51,941 nt of DNA from CAYRHJ01 sp964424105 (GTDB lineage Bacteria > Planctomycetota > Phycisphaerae > UBA1845). A model generated the notes under the pieces. The model worked only from the letters and a program-made list of their open reading frames with translations. It searched no databases and was not told where the DNA came from. This document shows positions 1-7,596 of the stretch, piece after piece (the first letter of the stretch is position 1; the number at the start of each line of letters is the position of its first letter). The position numbers were made by a program, and so were the translations under genes. The DNA lies in NCBI GenBank assembly GCA_964424105.1, contig CAYRHJ010000033.1, forward strand, positions 1-51,941, given 5' to 3'.

Positions 1-61
1 TACAGAGTCGCAATCCGGTCTTGTACGAGCCGCGAGCGCGAAGCGAGCGGCCTTCCGTGTC

Positions 62-94
62 GGGTGGCCCACCTCCTTTGGAGGTGGGGGAGCC
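62..94. repeat. GGAGGTGGG palindromic repeat
   Basis: A short hairpin-forming element in which CCCACCTCC and GGAGGTGGG arms are separated by a few bases, with GGGTGGC on one flank. The same hairpin recurs near 5733-5763, 8482-8513, 16968-17000, 27704-27810 (several copies) and, degenerate, near 31805-31830. It lies in non-coding sequence together with other repeat modules. The role is unknown; it could be a REP-like element or part of a transcription stop. Confidence 0.7.
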
Positions 95-137
95 GATGAC
101 TTACGTTCCCCATCATGGCCGCGTATCACGCACTCCT

Positions 138-323
138 TCACGAGCCGCGAGCGCAAAGCGACCGGTCCCCCGCGCTCCGTCATTCCGGCGAACGCCGGAA
201 TCCAGAATTCACAGGCCGCGTTTCACCCACCTCTTCACGAGCCGCGAGCGCAAAGCGAGCGGTCCCCCGCGCTCCGTCATTCCGGCGAACGCCGGAATCC
301 AGAATTCACAGGCCGGGTTTCAT
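138..323. repeat. Two tandem copies of a 98-bp mosaic repeat
   Basis: Two nearly identical units begin at about 139 and 237. Each has a GAGCCGCGAGCGCAAAGCG block, then a palindrome with CATTCCGGCG and CGCCGGAATC arms, then an AGAATTCACAGGCC tail. All three modules recur alone or in other orders elsewhere in the window. Open frames across 1-530 are repeat translations rich in Arg, Pro and Ser, and I see no real gene there. Confidence 0.75.
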
Positions 324-333
324 CCGCCTCTTT

Positions 334-461
334 ACAGAGCCGCGACCGTGAGAGCCTGGGAAAAAATCAAAAGAATCGTTCGGGCAACCCGCGTGGCGCT
401 ATCAAGAATGCGGGTCGCTGCGATCGAAAATCGATTTTTTCTCAGGCTCGTGAGGGAGCGG
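334..461 (+). repeat. 128-bp long repeat, inverted copy at 4737-4864
   Basis: The reverse complement of this segment occurs at 4737-4864 with about one mismatch. It starts with an AGAGCCGCGACCGTGAGAGC block, contains A- and T-rich stretches (AAAAAATC, GATTTTTT) and ends GTGAGGGAGCGG. The two copies bracket the four signalling genes between 532 and 4381. No open frame in it looks like a transposase, so it is at most a non-autonomous element. Confidence 0.8.
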
Positions 462-531
462 ACCCACTCCCAAACCGTTTCAACCGCATCATCGCCCTTT
501 CAACAATCGCGACCATGCAGACCAATCCACA

Positions 532-1887
532 CTAGATCAGCCCATGCTTGGCCAGCCGATAGCGAAAGGCGTCGCGCGTTAACCCCAACAACTTGGCGGC
601 ACGAGTCTGGTTGTCGTCGGTTCGAGAAAGCGCCTGGGCCATCAAATCTCGTTCGAGTTTCAGCAGATCGATCCCACCTCCCGGCAACGCCACCGGCCAA
701 TTCTCTTGTGACTTGCCGGGCCGCCCAAGAACGAGATCGTCCGCGGAGAGCGTTTCAGACTTGGAAAGAAGCACGGCACGTTCGATCACGTTTCGAAGCT
801 CGCGCACGTTTCCAGACCAATCATGATGTTTCAGTTTCTCCTTGGCAGCCTGATTGATTTCGGTGATCGGTTTGCGAAAGTCCCTGGCGAACTGCGTGAC
901 GTAATGCTCCGCCAGCAAGACGACGTCATCGCCGCGATCCCGAAGGGGGGGCAGGTCAATGGGAATCACGTCGAGGCGAAACATGAGGTCCGCTCGAAAC
1001 TGACCGTCTTTGATGGCTTTCTCGAGATTCCGATTCGTCGCGGCGATGATACGCACGTCCACGGAAATCTCCGTCGTACCGCCCACCCGCCGAAATGTGC
1101 GATCTTCCAGAAATCTCAACAGCTTGGCTTGCAGACCCGCGGGCATGTCGCCCACTTCATCAAGAAAAACCGTACCACCGTCTGCCAATTCGAACAGCCC
1201 CTTCTTCTGCGTCTTGGCGTCGGTGAAAGCGCCTTTCTCGTGGCCAAACAGTTCACTTTCCAGAAGCGATTCGGAGATGGCCGTGCAGGTGATGTTGACA
1301 AATGGGCGCGGGGCACGATCGGAATTGAAGTGGATCACGCGGGCGATGAGGTCCTTTCCGGTGCCGGAATCCCCGCGAAGAAAGACCGTGGAGGCTCCAC
1401 TTTGGGCGATTCGGTTGATCGTTTCGTACATCTCCAGCATGCAGGGATGTCGCCCGATGATGCGGTCGATTCCGTATTCGTTGGTGATGTGCCGGCGCAA
1501 TTCGCGGACCTCGCGGCGAAGCTTCGTGGTTTCCAGTGCCTTGGCCACCGTCCGCAAGAGCTGATCCATGTCGAACGGTTTGGTGATGTAGTCATAGGCG
1601 CCGAGTTTCATGGCCTCCACGGCGCTCTCGATGGTCGAGTAAGCCGTCATCATGATGACCACGACGTCGGTGTCGAAGCCCCGAATGGTTTTGAGTATGT
1701 TCAGGCCTGTGGTATCGGGGAGTTTGTAATCCAACATGATGAGGTCGAAGGACGCGCGGTTCATCGCGCCTTCGGCGTCAGCGCCGGTTTCAACGTCCTC
1801 GACTTGATATCCCTGCTCTTCGAATTTTTGGCGCAGTGACCAGCGGATGAGCTGCTCGTCTTCGATAATCAGAATGCGTACCGGCAT
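532..1887 (-). CDS. Sigma-54-dependent NtrC-family response regulator
   Basis: This 451-residue protein activates sigma-54 RNA polymerase when phosphorylated by its partner kinase. The N-terminal receiver (about 1-120) has the acidic pair E9/D10, phospho-acceptor D53, T81 and K103. The AAA+ domain (about 142-370) has Walker A GDSGTGKD at 173-180, a sigma-54 contact loop reading GAFTDA rather than GAFTGA at about 220-225, and Walker B FLDEVGD near 242. A Fis-type helix-turn-helix (AAKLLGLTRDAFRYRL) ends the protein. Length and order are normal for the family. Its ATG overlaps the stop of the upstream kinase gene (TAATG), so translational coupling is likely. A sigma-54 promoter candidate lies in front of the divergent receiver/CBS operon, making that its probable target (inference). 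Confidence 0.96.
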   Translation of the reverse strand: MPVRILIIEDEQLIRWSLRQKFEEQGYQVEDVETGADAEGAMNRASFDLIMLDYKLPDTTGLNILKTIRGFDTDVVVIMMTAYSTIESAVEAMKLGAYDYITKPFDMDQLLRTVAKALETTKLRREVRELRRHITNEYGIDRIIGRHPCMLEMYETINRIAQSGASTVFLRGDSGTGKDLIARVIHFNSDRAPRPFVNITCTAISESLLESELFGHEKGAFTDAKTQKKGLFELADGGTVFLDEVGDMPAGLQAKLLRFLEDRTFRRVGGTTEISVDVRIIAATNRNLEKAIKDGQFRADLMFRLDVIPIDLPPLRDRGDDVVLLAEHYVTQFARDFRKPITEINQAAKEKLKHHDWSGNVRELRNVIERAVLLSKSETLSADDLVLGRPGKSQENWPVALPGGGIDLLKLERDLMAQALSRTDDNQTRAAKLLGLTRDAFRYRLAKHGLI

Positions 1888-3086
1888 TAACGGTTCTCCG
1901 AATCGAATTGGACACGATTTCGCGGCAGCTCCACGCTCACCGTGGTTCCTTCTCCCGGACGGCTCTCAATAAAAATGCGGCCACCATGGGCCTCGGCGAT
2001 TCGGCGACAGATGGCCAATCCCAACCCCGTTCCCTTGGCTTTGGTGGTATAGAAAGGCTCCATGGCTTGTTCTAGAACATCAATTGGCATGCCAGAACCG
2101 CGATCCTGCACAAACACGATGACTTGGTCCGCATGGGTGATGGCTCCGACGCGAACGACGGCGCCTGCGGTGGAGGCATGAGCCGCATTGAGGAGCAGAT
2201 TCAGCAGCAATTGCTCGAATTGGCGCTCATCCGCAAGAACCGTGACGTCGTCGCCTTCGTAACGAACGACCACGTTTCGCAGGGATGGCTCGGCACGAAG
2301 GGCGCCGATGAGTCGGGTTACCAATTCCGAGACGTGAACGTCTCGACGGTCCGGAGGCGTCGGACGGGCGTACAACAGCAAATCCTTGACCGTTGCATCC
2401 AGTCGCGAAATCTGTCCCAGGATGCCCCGCACGATGTCCTTGTAAGGGCTTTGGGCGTCGAGTGACACACCAATAATTTGAATCGCCCCGCTGATGCCCG
2501 CCAGCGGGTTCTTGATCTCGTGAGCGAGAGAAGCAGCCAACTGCCCAAGCTCGGCGAAATGTTGCGCTTGGGCTACCTTGGCGTCGGCTGCCAGGTGTTC
2601 GAATTCGCGTATTCGGCTGGCGTGTGCCTCCTGGTAGCCTCCCAGCATGATCGTCAGGTCGAGGATCAGCAGTCGATGAAGCGACGAAAGCTTGGATTCG
2701 ACGTCGGCAATCGGTAATTCGCGAAACGCCCGGCTGGCTTCGTCCCAGATCAGTTCTATAGCCAGCGGCATGAAGCGCTGCGGAAGGCTGACACGCACAT
2801 GCGTCCGCCCGATGCGAATCCGCGAATCGTAGTAGGCTTGGTCATATACGCCGGAGAAAAGCTCCTGAAACCAGTGGTTCAGTGCGACTTTAAGTCGCTC
2901 GATTTTGTGTTCGTCGTCCGATAACACCGCGAGCGAATCATGATGTTCCATGAGAACGTCGTAGAATCTGACCACGACGCGGGGTGCGATATCACGACTG
3001 GCTGGCGCCAGTTCGCGAAGGGCGCACGCGTCGCGCTCGCCGAATCCGATAAAGCGCTTCAGCTCGTCGAAAAATCCGGATTTCAT
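1887..3086 (-). CDS. Globin-coupled sensor histidine kinase
   Basis: A 399-residue soluble kinase with no membrane segments. Residues about 15-155 resemble the globin-coupled sensor (protoglobin-like) domain: RFYDVL near residue 40, then RIRIGRTHVRVSLPQRFM, in which H96 fits the proximal haem ligand of the GxxHxxxxLP signature. A HisKA segment follows with phospho-acceptor H189 in LAHEIKNP. The ATPase domain has N box N300, DRGSGM at 328-333 and GTGLGLAI at 352-359. In this family haem binds O2, CO or NO, so the protein is probably a cytoplasmic gas sensor. Its stop overlaps the start of the NtrC-type regulator, its likely partner. The kinase part is certain; the globin call rests on motif and helix pattern. 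Confidence 0.9.
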   Translation of the reverse strand: MKSGFFDELKRFIGFGERDACALRELAPASRDIAPRVVVRFYDVLMEHHDSLAVLSDDEHKIERLKVALNHWFQELFSGVYDQAYYDSRIRIGRTHVRVSLPQRFMPLAIELIWDEASRAFRELPIADVESKLSSLHRLLILDLTIMLGGYQEAHASRIREFEHLAADAKVAQAQHFAELGQLAASLAHEIKNPLAGISGAIQIIGVSLDAQSPYKDIVRGILGQISRLDATVKDLLLYARPTPPDRRDVHVSELVTRLIGALRAEPSLRNVVVRYEGDDVTVLADERQFEQLLLNLLLNAAHASTAGAVVRVGAITHADQVIVFVQDRGSGMPIDVLEQAMEPFYTTKAKGTGLGLAICRRIAEAHGGRIFIESRPGEGTTVSVELPRNRVQFDSENR

Positions 3087-3185
3087 GACTGAATTATACG
3101 GGCATGAGACATACGTCGCGCTAGGGCGGTAAAAATGTCAGCCCGGATCATCCCGCCACGGCGAATTGCGATTGGTGGGAGCGGG

Positions 3186-3201
3186 TGGGCGAATTCGCCC
3201 A
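3186..3201. promoter_or_regulatory. Perfect 16-bp palindrome, candidate activator site
   Basis: TGGGCGAATTCGCCCA reads identically on both strands. It lies in the gap between the kinase and receiver genes, about 100 bp upstream of the sigma-54 promoter candidate at 3299-3314. That is the usual distance for an enhancer bound by an NtrC-type dimer. An imperfect relative (GGCGAATTGCG) lies at about 3160-3170. Binding by the regulator at 532-1887 is inference. Confidence 0.55.
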
Positions 3202-3298
3202 TTCACAGCGGGATTTCGCACAGGCGGCCCGTGGGCGCGCTCGCTGGAACTCATCCGTGGCGTTCGAGGAATTTCGGCTAATGCGATTATCCGAAGGC

Positions 3299-3314
3299 TG
3301 GCACGCCGAGTGCA
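3299..3314 (+). promoter_or_regulatory. Sigma-54 (-24/-12) promoter candidate
   Basis: TGGCACGCCGAGTGCA matches the sigma-54 consensus TGGCACGNNNNTTGCW at every fixed position but one (G for T before TGC). The GG and GC cores are exactly 10 nt apart, as required. Transcription would start near 3325, about 20 nt before the ATG at 3344. It faces the receiver/CBS genes and lies beside a gene for a sigma-54 activator. Confidence 0.7.
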
Positions 3315-3343
3315 TTGATCTATTCCCAGGCAGGAGACAAGGA

Positions 3344-3742
3344 ATGTTCATAAGCTCGCGTCGCAGCCAAGGGGGTCAGAAGGAAAACGGTCCGGTCCGA
3401 AAATCGCTCCTACTCATCGACCCGGACCCGCTTCTGCGTTGGTCGGTCGCAACGCATCTACAGGAGAAGTTCGACGTGACCGGAGCGGAATCGACGGAGA
3501 CCGGTCAGCGGTTTCTGCAAGTTCGCGCATTCGATGCCGTCGTCCTATCGGATGCATGCGGCGTGGAGGCGATGCGAAGCTTGGCAGAGGCGGCCCAGTC
3601 GACCAACGAGGCTGTGACGATCGTTCGCTTGATCAGCGGTGTGGTGAACAGGCCACCGAAAGCGAGCGCCCGTTACGTCGATATCGAGAAGCCGTTTGAA
3701 CTATCGTCCCTGTCTCGCGCGTTGGCTGCGGGACTTCCGTGA
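3344..3742 (+). CDS. Stand-alone receiver-domain protein
   Basis: A 132-residue protein that is essentially one CheY-like receiver. LLLIDPDPLLRWSV supplies the acidic pair at the end of strand 1, VVLSDACG carries the likely phospho-acceptor Asp, and DIEKPFEL holds the conserved Lys-Pro. The residue matching the conserved Thr/Ser is unclear. The start is placed at the ATG preceded by AGGAGACAAGGA; the open frame runs further upstream, but that extension would cover the promoter and palindrome. The first strand resembles the receiver of the NtrC-type protein (DPLLRWS versus DEQLIRWS), suggesting a shared origin. With no output domain it may be a phosphate sink or protein-interaction module. The CBS gene follows after 18 nt, probably as an operon. 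Confidence 0.8.
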   Translation: MFISSRRSQGGQKENGPVRKSLLLIDPDPLLRWSVATHLQEKFDVTGAESTETGQRFLQVRAFDAVVLSDACGVEAMRSLAEAAQSTNEAVTIVRLISGVVNRPPKASARYVDIEKPFELSSLSRALAAGLP

Positions 3743-3760
3743 GCAAGAAAAAGGTGAGCT

Positions 3761-4381
3761 ATGTTTGTCGAGGATCATATGTCGGCCAATCCGGTGACGA
3801 TTCATGAGAATGCACCGCTGAGCGAGGCTGCGGAAACGATGCGCAAGCGCCGTTTTCGCCAATTGCCGGTTGTTGACCGTTCGGAGCGATTGGTGGGTAT
3901 CATCACCGATCGTGACTTGCGACAGACGATGGCCGTTGGTCAACCGCTAGAAGAGACGCTGACCGTTTCCGACGCCATGACGGCAGAACCCATGACGACG
4001 ACGCCGGACGCGACGTTGGAAGAAGTCGTTATGGCGCTGTCAACGCACCGATTCGGCTCGCTGCCCGTGGTTCTAGCCGGTGAGCTTGTGGGGATCATTA
4101 CGTATATCGATGTATTGCGAGCCTTTTCCGAACTGTTGGGATTGGACGTGGAGGGGCATCGTATTGAGGTGGCTTTGCCGGACGGGTACGCGGACGTCGC
4201 ACGGGCGTTTGACTCGATCAAGAATTGTGATGGCCAAATCATCAGTTCCATGGTCTCGCGCGTTCGTCGTGACGGCGGGGAGCCTGCGTTGTACTTGCGG
4301 GTGGCCGTCGGGCAGGGCCCATCGATTGAGCGACGGTTGCGAGCGGCTGCGTTGGTTTTGCTCAAGCCGGAACATGATTAG
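3761..4381 (+). CDS. AcuB-like protein with CBS pair and ACT-like tail
   Basis: A 206-residue cytoplasmic protein. Two CBS motifs are visible: residues about 1-55 (MSANPVTIHENAPLSEAAETM, then GIITDRDL) and about 70-125 (MTAEPMTTTPDATLEEVV, then GIITYIDVL). A C-terminal region of about 70 residues (RIEVALPDGYADVARAF...) fits an ACT-like regulatory domain, giving the CBS-CBS-ACT order of AcuB-type proteins. CBS pairs usually bind adenine nucleotides, so this could feed energy status into the pathway, but no target is visible. The start has a good ribosome site (AAAGGTGAG). It is the second gene of the putative sigma-54 operon. Confidence 0.88.
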   Translation: MFVEDHMSANPVTIHENAPLSEAAETMRKRRFRQLPVVDRSERLVGIITDRDLRQTMAVGQPLEETLTVSDAMTAEPMTTTPDATLEEVVMALSTHRFGSLPVVLAGELVGIITYIDVLRAFSELLGLDVEGHRIEVALPDGYADVARAFDSIKNCDGQIISSMVSRVRRDGGEPALYLRVAVGQGPSIERRLRAAALVLLKPEHD

Positions 4382-4508
4382 ATTCACCACGTCTTGCTTG
4401 GCCTGCGTGCCTCCGTTCGGGAGATTACAGGGCGCCTTCGCGATGACCCACTCGCCGGTTTCCCGTTGATGCGCTTTTGAATGGGCGAGCCATTGGCGCT
4501 GGCGGCCC

Positions 4509-4735
4509 AGTTACTATTCGGAGTATGAACCATTGAAACTTCAGTAATGGGCTACGCATGCCGACGCGCTGGATTCCGGCTTTCGCCGGAATGACGTGTG
4601 CGACGTTTGCGGCGTTGGCCGGAATGACGTGTGTGGGTGGTCGCGGGTTGGAGTTGTGTGCGCTCCGCGGAGGACCGCTCGCTTTGCGCTCGCGGCTCGT
4701 AAGAACCGCTTGCTTTGCGCTCGCGGCTCGTAAAG
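4509..4735. repeat. Mosaic repeat block with CCGG palindromes
   Basis: A non-coding stretch built of modules. The segment 4509-4603 (GAACCATTGAA, then a palindrome with ATTCCGGC and GCCGGAAT arms) is shared with 18541-18638. The segment about 4615-4735 (GTCGCGGGTTGGAGTTGTG, then CGCTTTGCGCTCGCGGCTCG twice) is shared with about 5805-5880. Open frames here on both strands are repeat translations, and I see no gene. Confidence 0.7.
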
Positions 4736-4736
4736 A

Positions 4737-4864
4737 CCGCTCCCTCACGAGCCTGAGAAAAAATCGATTTTCGATGGCAGCGACCCGCATTCTTGATAGC
4801 GCCACGCGGGTTGCCCGAACGATTCTTTTGATTTTTTCCCAGGCTCTCACGGTCGCGGCTCTGT
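4737..4864 (-). repeat. Inverted copy of the 128-bp repeat at 334-461
   Basis: Reverse complement of 334-461 with about one difference. It closes the segment that carries the kinase, regulator, receiver and CBS genes. Near-identity of non-coding copies more than 4 kb apart suggests recent duplication or gene conversion; the pair could support inversion of the region between them. Confidence 0.8.
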
Positions 4865-4927
4865 TAAGAGGCGTTTGCTGCTCTCCGTAGTAAATGCAGG
4901 TAAGTCAAATTATCGGTCATTTTGGAA

Positions 4928-4956
4928 TTGACAAGATGGCTCCAATAATCGACAAT
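4928..4956 (+). promoter_or_regulatory. Possible sigma-70-type promoter for the TetR gene
   Basis: TTGACA at 4928-4933 and GACAAT at 4951-4956 are 17 bp apart, 32 bp upstream of the TetR-family start. The -35 is perfect, the -10 is 4 of 6. A weak GTCAA/TTGAC dyad (4904-4908 and 4928-4932) overlaps the -35 and could be an operator. This is pattern matching only; planctomycete promoters are poorly defined. Confidence 0.35.
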
Positions 4957-4987
4957 ATGCATAGAGCAAGCGCTTGTTAGGGAGCAG

Positions 4988-5575
4988 ATGATGGCGGCGG
5001 ATGTTAAGAAGAAGGAGCAAATCCTGGTAGCGGCGCAGAGGTTGTTTTGCGAGCGGGGTTACCAGGCGACGTCGGTGCGGGACATAGCCGAAGCCGTCGG
5101 CTTGCAGGGCGGCAGTTTGTACGCCCACGTCGAGAGCAAGGACGATCTGCTGTGGGACATTGTCAATCAATCGGCGGACCGGTTTTTCATGGCGATCACG
5201 CCCATCGTTTCGGCGGAACGGGAAACGATGCGGAAGCTGCGGTCGGCCATCATCGCCCACGTGCAGGTGATTACGGATGATCTGGACGCGGCGGCGGTTT
5301 ATTCTAACGAATGGCGACGCTTGTCGGAGGATCGTCGCCGCGAGTTTGCCCAGCGGCGTGACGAGTATGAGAAACTGTTCCGGGAATTGATACGTACGGG
5401 AATTCGCGATGGTTTTCTTGCTTCGACGGATGAGTCCTTCGCGTCGCTGTTCGTGCTTTCATCATTGAACTGGGTGTATCAGTGGTTCAAGCCGGACGGT
5501 CGGTTAACGGCGGAGGAGCTGGGCAAGCTGATGGCGGATTACATTTTTGATGGCTTGCGACGGCGGACGGGGTGA
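4988..5575 (+). CDS. TetR/AcrR-family transcriptional regulator
   Basis: A 195-residue repressor-type protein. The N-terminal helix-turn-helix is typical: AQRLFCERGYQATSVRDIAEAVGL, then GSLYAHVESKDDLL, at about residues 15-60. The C-terminal ligand domain ends SLNWVYQWFKPDGRLTAEEL, resembling TetR regulators of acyl-CoA catabolism such as KstR2 or PaaR. The ATG follows GGGAGCAG. It lies upstream of paaA in the same direction, so control of the phenylacetate genes in response to a CoA thioester is a reasonable inference. A 400-bp repeat-filled gap separates it from paaA, so the two are probably not cotranscribed. Confidence 0.92.
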   Translation: MMAADVKKKEQILVAAQRLFCERGYQATSVRDIAEAVGLQGGSLYAHVESKDDLLWDIVNQSADRFFMAITPIVSAERETMRKLRSAIIAHVQVITDDLDAAAVYSNEWRRLSEDRRREFAQRRDEYEKLFRELIRTGIRDGFLASTDESFASLFVLSSLNWVYQWFKPDGRLTAEELGKLMADYIFDGLRRRTG

Positions 5576-5685
5576 AAGTCTGCGCGGCGTGAAAGTGTCA
5601 GCAGCGCCGCGATCGCCAGGACGCGCTTTGAGCAGTTCAGAAATGCCGCTCGCTGACGAGTGTGAGAAACGAAGGGCGATGCCTA

Positions 5686-5908
5686 GTTGCCCTGGTTGGG
5701 TACTTATATGCTGTCTCGGTGCGAATCATCGAGTCCCCCACCTCTAAAGAGGTGGGCCACCCGGTCGGAAGTGGCGTTCTAGATTCCGGCGTTGGCCGGA
5801 ATGACGGACGTGGGTGGTCGCGGGTTGGAGTTGTGTGCGCTCCGTGGAAGGCCGCTCGCTTTGCGCTCGCGGCTCGTAAAGACCGCTCCCTGACGGTCGC
5901 GGCTCTGT
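5686..5908. repeat. Mosaic repeat block between tetR and paaA
   Basis: Four modules in series: a 78-bp segment (GGTTGGGTACTTATATGCTG...) ending in the CCCCCACCTC/GAGGTGGGG hairpin and shared with 8436-8513; a palindrome with ATTCCGGCG and GGCCGGAATG arms; the GTCGCGGGTTGGAGTTGTG module shared with about 4635-4660; and GACCGCTCCCTGACGGTC at 5881-5898, a family also seen at 14076 and 46270. No gene is supported between 5576 and 5975. Confidence 0.7.
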
Positions 5909-5975
5909 TAAGATGCAAACAGCATGACCAACTACACTAAGATGCGAGTACGGTTTCAGGGACGGGGAGATTGAT

Positions 5976-6971
5976 ATGGTCCAGAGTATTCAACCGATGA
6001 ACGATAGGCCTGGTGATCCGGGATACGAGGAGCGGCTGGCTGGGTTCGAGTCCCGCATTGGGCGGGGTGATAAGGTCGAGCCGGGCGACTGGATGCCGGA
6101 TGAATATCGGCAGCAGCTCATACGATTGATTCAGGTTCACGCCAACAGCGAGATATGCGGGGCTTTGCCGGAAGGCGGATGGATCCCGCATGCCCCGACG
6201 TTTCAACGGAAGCTGGCGCTGGTGGCTAAGGTGCAGGACGAGGTGGGTCATGCGCAGTTGTTGTATCGCGCGGCGGAGACGCTGGGCAAGCCGCGGGAGG
6301 TGATGATCGAGGAGTTGATCGAAGGCAAGTCCAAGTATTCCAATGTTTTTCATTATCCGGCGGAGACGTGGGCGGACGTTGCGACCATTGCGTGGTTGAT
6401 CGACGCGGCGGCGATCGTGAATCAGGCTATGATGGCTGAGGGGTCGTATGGGCCTTATTCGCGGGCGTTGAAGCGGATTTGTTACGAGGAAGCGTTTCAT
6501 CTGACGCACGGGTATGACATGTGCATCACATTGGCCCGTGGAACGAAGTTGCAACGGGACATGTTGCAGGACGCGATCAACCGCTGGTGGAAGCCGATCA
6601 TGATGTTTCATGGTCCGTCGGACTCAGAATCGAAGCACACGGAGAAGCTGATGCGCTGGGGCGTGAAGCTCAAGAGCAATGATGAGCAGCGGCAGCAGTT
6701 TTTGAAGCAGTACGTCCCCAAGATGCACGAACTCGGTTTGACCGCGCCCGATCCTGCTTTGCGCTATGACGAAGAGCAAAAGAAATGGTTGTACACCGAG
6801 CCGGACTGGCAAGAGTTTTTGAACGTGGTCCGCGGCAACGGCCCGATGAGCGCAGCGCGGTTGGCCACTCGCCGGATGGCCCACGTGGAGGGTCGATGGG
6901 TGCGGGAGGCTTTGGAAGCGGCAGCGAAGGGTCGACCGGTGCCGCTACCGCCGACGGCGGGGATGAATTGA
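5976..6971 (+). CDS. paaA: 1,2-phenylacetyl-CoA epoxidase subunit PaaA
   Basis: A 331-residue catalytic di-iron subunit of the multicomponent oxygenase that epoxidises the ring of phenylacetyl-CoA using O2. Ferritin-like metal ligands are visible: E59 in NSEICGALPEGGW, DEVGHAQ at 88-94 and EEAFH at 171-175. The sequence matches the PaaA pattern along its whole length, including the IPHAPTFQRKLALVAKVQ segment. The ATG follows GGGGAGA with good spacing. In characterised operons paaB, paaC, paaD and paaE follow directly. Here three small genes intervene before paaB, and no paaE is in the window. Confidence 0.97.
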   Translation: MVQSIQPMNDRPGDPGYEERLAGFESRIGRGDKVEPGDWMPDEYRQQLIRLIQVHANSEICGALPEGGWIPHAPTFQRKLALVAKVQDEVGHAQLLYRAAETLGKPREVMIEELIEGKSKYSNVFHYPAETWADVATIAWLIDAAAIVNQAMMAEGSYGPYSRALKRICYEEAFHLTHGYDMCITLARGTKLQRDMLQDAINRWWKPIMMFHGPSDSESKHTEKLMRWGVKLKSNDEQRQQFLKQYVPKMHELGLTAPDPALRYDEEQKKWLYTEPDWQEFLNVVRGNGPMSAARLATRRMAHVEGRWVREALEAAAKGRPVPLPPTAGMN

Positions 6972-7001
6972 CGCATGTCAATGCCGTGCAGGAGGTAACG
7001 G

Positions 7002-7271
7002 ATGATAAGACCCGAAGATATTCGCGAGCGAATCGACAAGCGTCCATTCGAGCCGTTTCGAATCTGTATGACCGACGGTCGCACGTATGACGTGACGCAC
7101 CCGGAATTATGCCTGTTGGCCAGGACGACCGCGTGGGTGGCCATTCCCGATCCGAAAGTAAAGCGGATGGTGATGCGCATCGATCAGTGTGCATTGGTTC
7201 ACATCGTATGCATCGAGCCGTTGAATGGGAAACAACGTCGAGCCGGAGGGAGCAGGAAGAAACGCGGTTGA
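7002..7271 (+). CDS. Small conserved protein of an RPFxPFR family
   Basis: An 89-residue protein of unknown function. The core RPFEPFRICMTDGRTYDVTHPE, and LVHIVCIE later, align clearly with the 76-residue product of 17130-17360 (RPFVPFRV, VAHPE, LLHVVAIE), so the window holds two members of one family. No membrane segment, metal motif or catalytic pattern is obvious; the basic tail (GKQRRAGGSRKKRG) is an extension. It starts after a strong site (GGAGGTAA), 30 nt downstream of paaA, so it is probably cotranscribed with it. It is not a PaaB homologue. No function is assigned. Confidence 0.7.
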   Translation: MIRPEDIRERIDKRPFEPFRICMTDGRTYDVTHPELCLLARTTAWVAIPDPKVKRMVMRIDQCALVHIVCIEPLNGKQRRAGGSRKKRG

Positions 7272-7299
7272 AGGCGGGTTGGTGGGGGCTTCGCGGACT

Positions 7300-7527
7300 A
7301 TGAAATGCGTGATTTGTCGGCACAGGGAGACGGTCGCGGGCGATTGCACGGCTACGCTGGATCGCAATGGAAGTACGGTGGTTTTTGTGGATGTGCCGGG
7401 GCAGGTTTGCGAGAACGGCGGTGAACAGTATGTGAGTGCTGAAACCACGTCGCGTCTTCTTGACGAGGCTGATCAGGCGGTGAGGAACGGAGTTGAGGTG
7501 GAGGCCAGGAACTTTGCAGTCGTCTAA
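7300..7527 (+). CDS. YgiT/MqsA-type zinc-finger antitoxin-like protein
   Basis: A 75-residue protein. MKCVICRH gives the first CxxC, and VPGQVCENGGEQYVSAETTSRLLDEAD matches the second half of YgiT-type zinc fingers, normally CENCGE. Here the last cysteine is Gly, so the four-Cys zinc site is incomplete. Such proteins are usually antitoxins paired with a small upstream toxin (MqsR-like or DUF4258). The upstream neighbour at 7002 belongs to neither family, so this looks like an orphan, possibly decaying antitoxin. It lies between paaA and paaB on the same strand. The start is the ATG before KCVICRH. Confidence 0.75.
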   Translation: MKCVICRHRETVAGDCTATLDRNGSTVVFVDVPGQVCENGGEQYVSAETTSRLLDEADQAVRNGVEVEARNFAVV

Positions 7528-7596
7528 TTCCGACGGGAAAGTTTCCAGAAAGAGCATCAGCGGGGTGATCGGCCCAGGATTGAAAGGACCTATCCA

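Noticed and set aside
21..857. A 278-codon plus-strand open frame rich in Arg, Pro and Ser
   Set aside because: It is made of translated repeats in its first half and runs antisense to the NtrC-type regulator in its second half. No domain or composition supports a gene.
823..1839. Long plus-strand open frame opposite the NtrC-type regulator
   Set aside because: It is a complement-strand shadow of a strongly conserved gene, and its translation shows no family motifs.
4557..4880. Evenly repeated palindromes as a possible CRISPR array
   Set aside because: The palindromes are irregularly spaced, with spacers that are themselves repeats, and no cas gene is present. The same holds for 18541-18720.
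6045..6062. GGGTTCGAGTCCCGC resembling a tRNA T-arm
   Set aside because: It lies inside the conserved paaA frame, and no acceptor or anticodon stem can be built around it.
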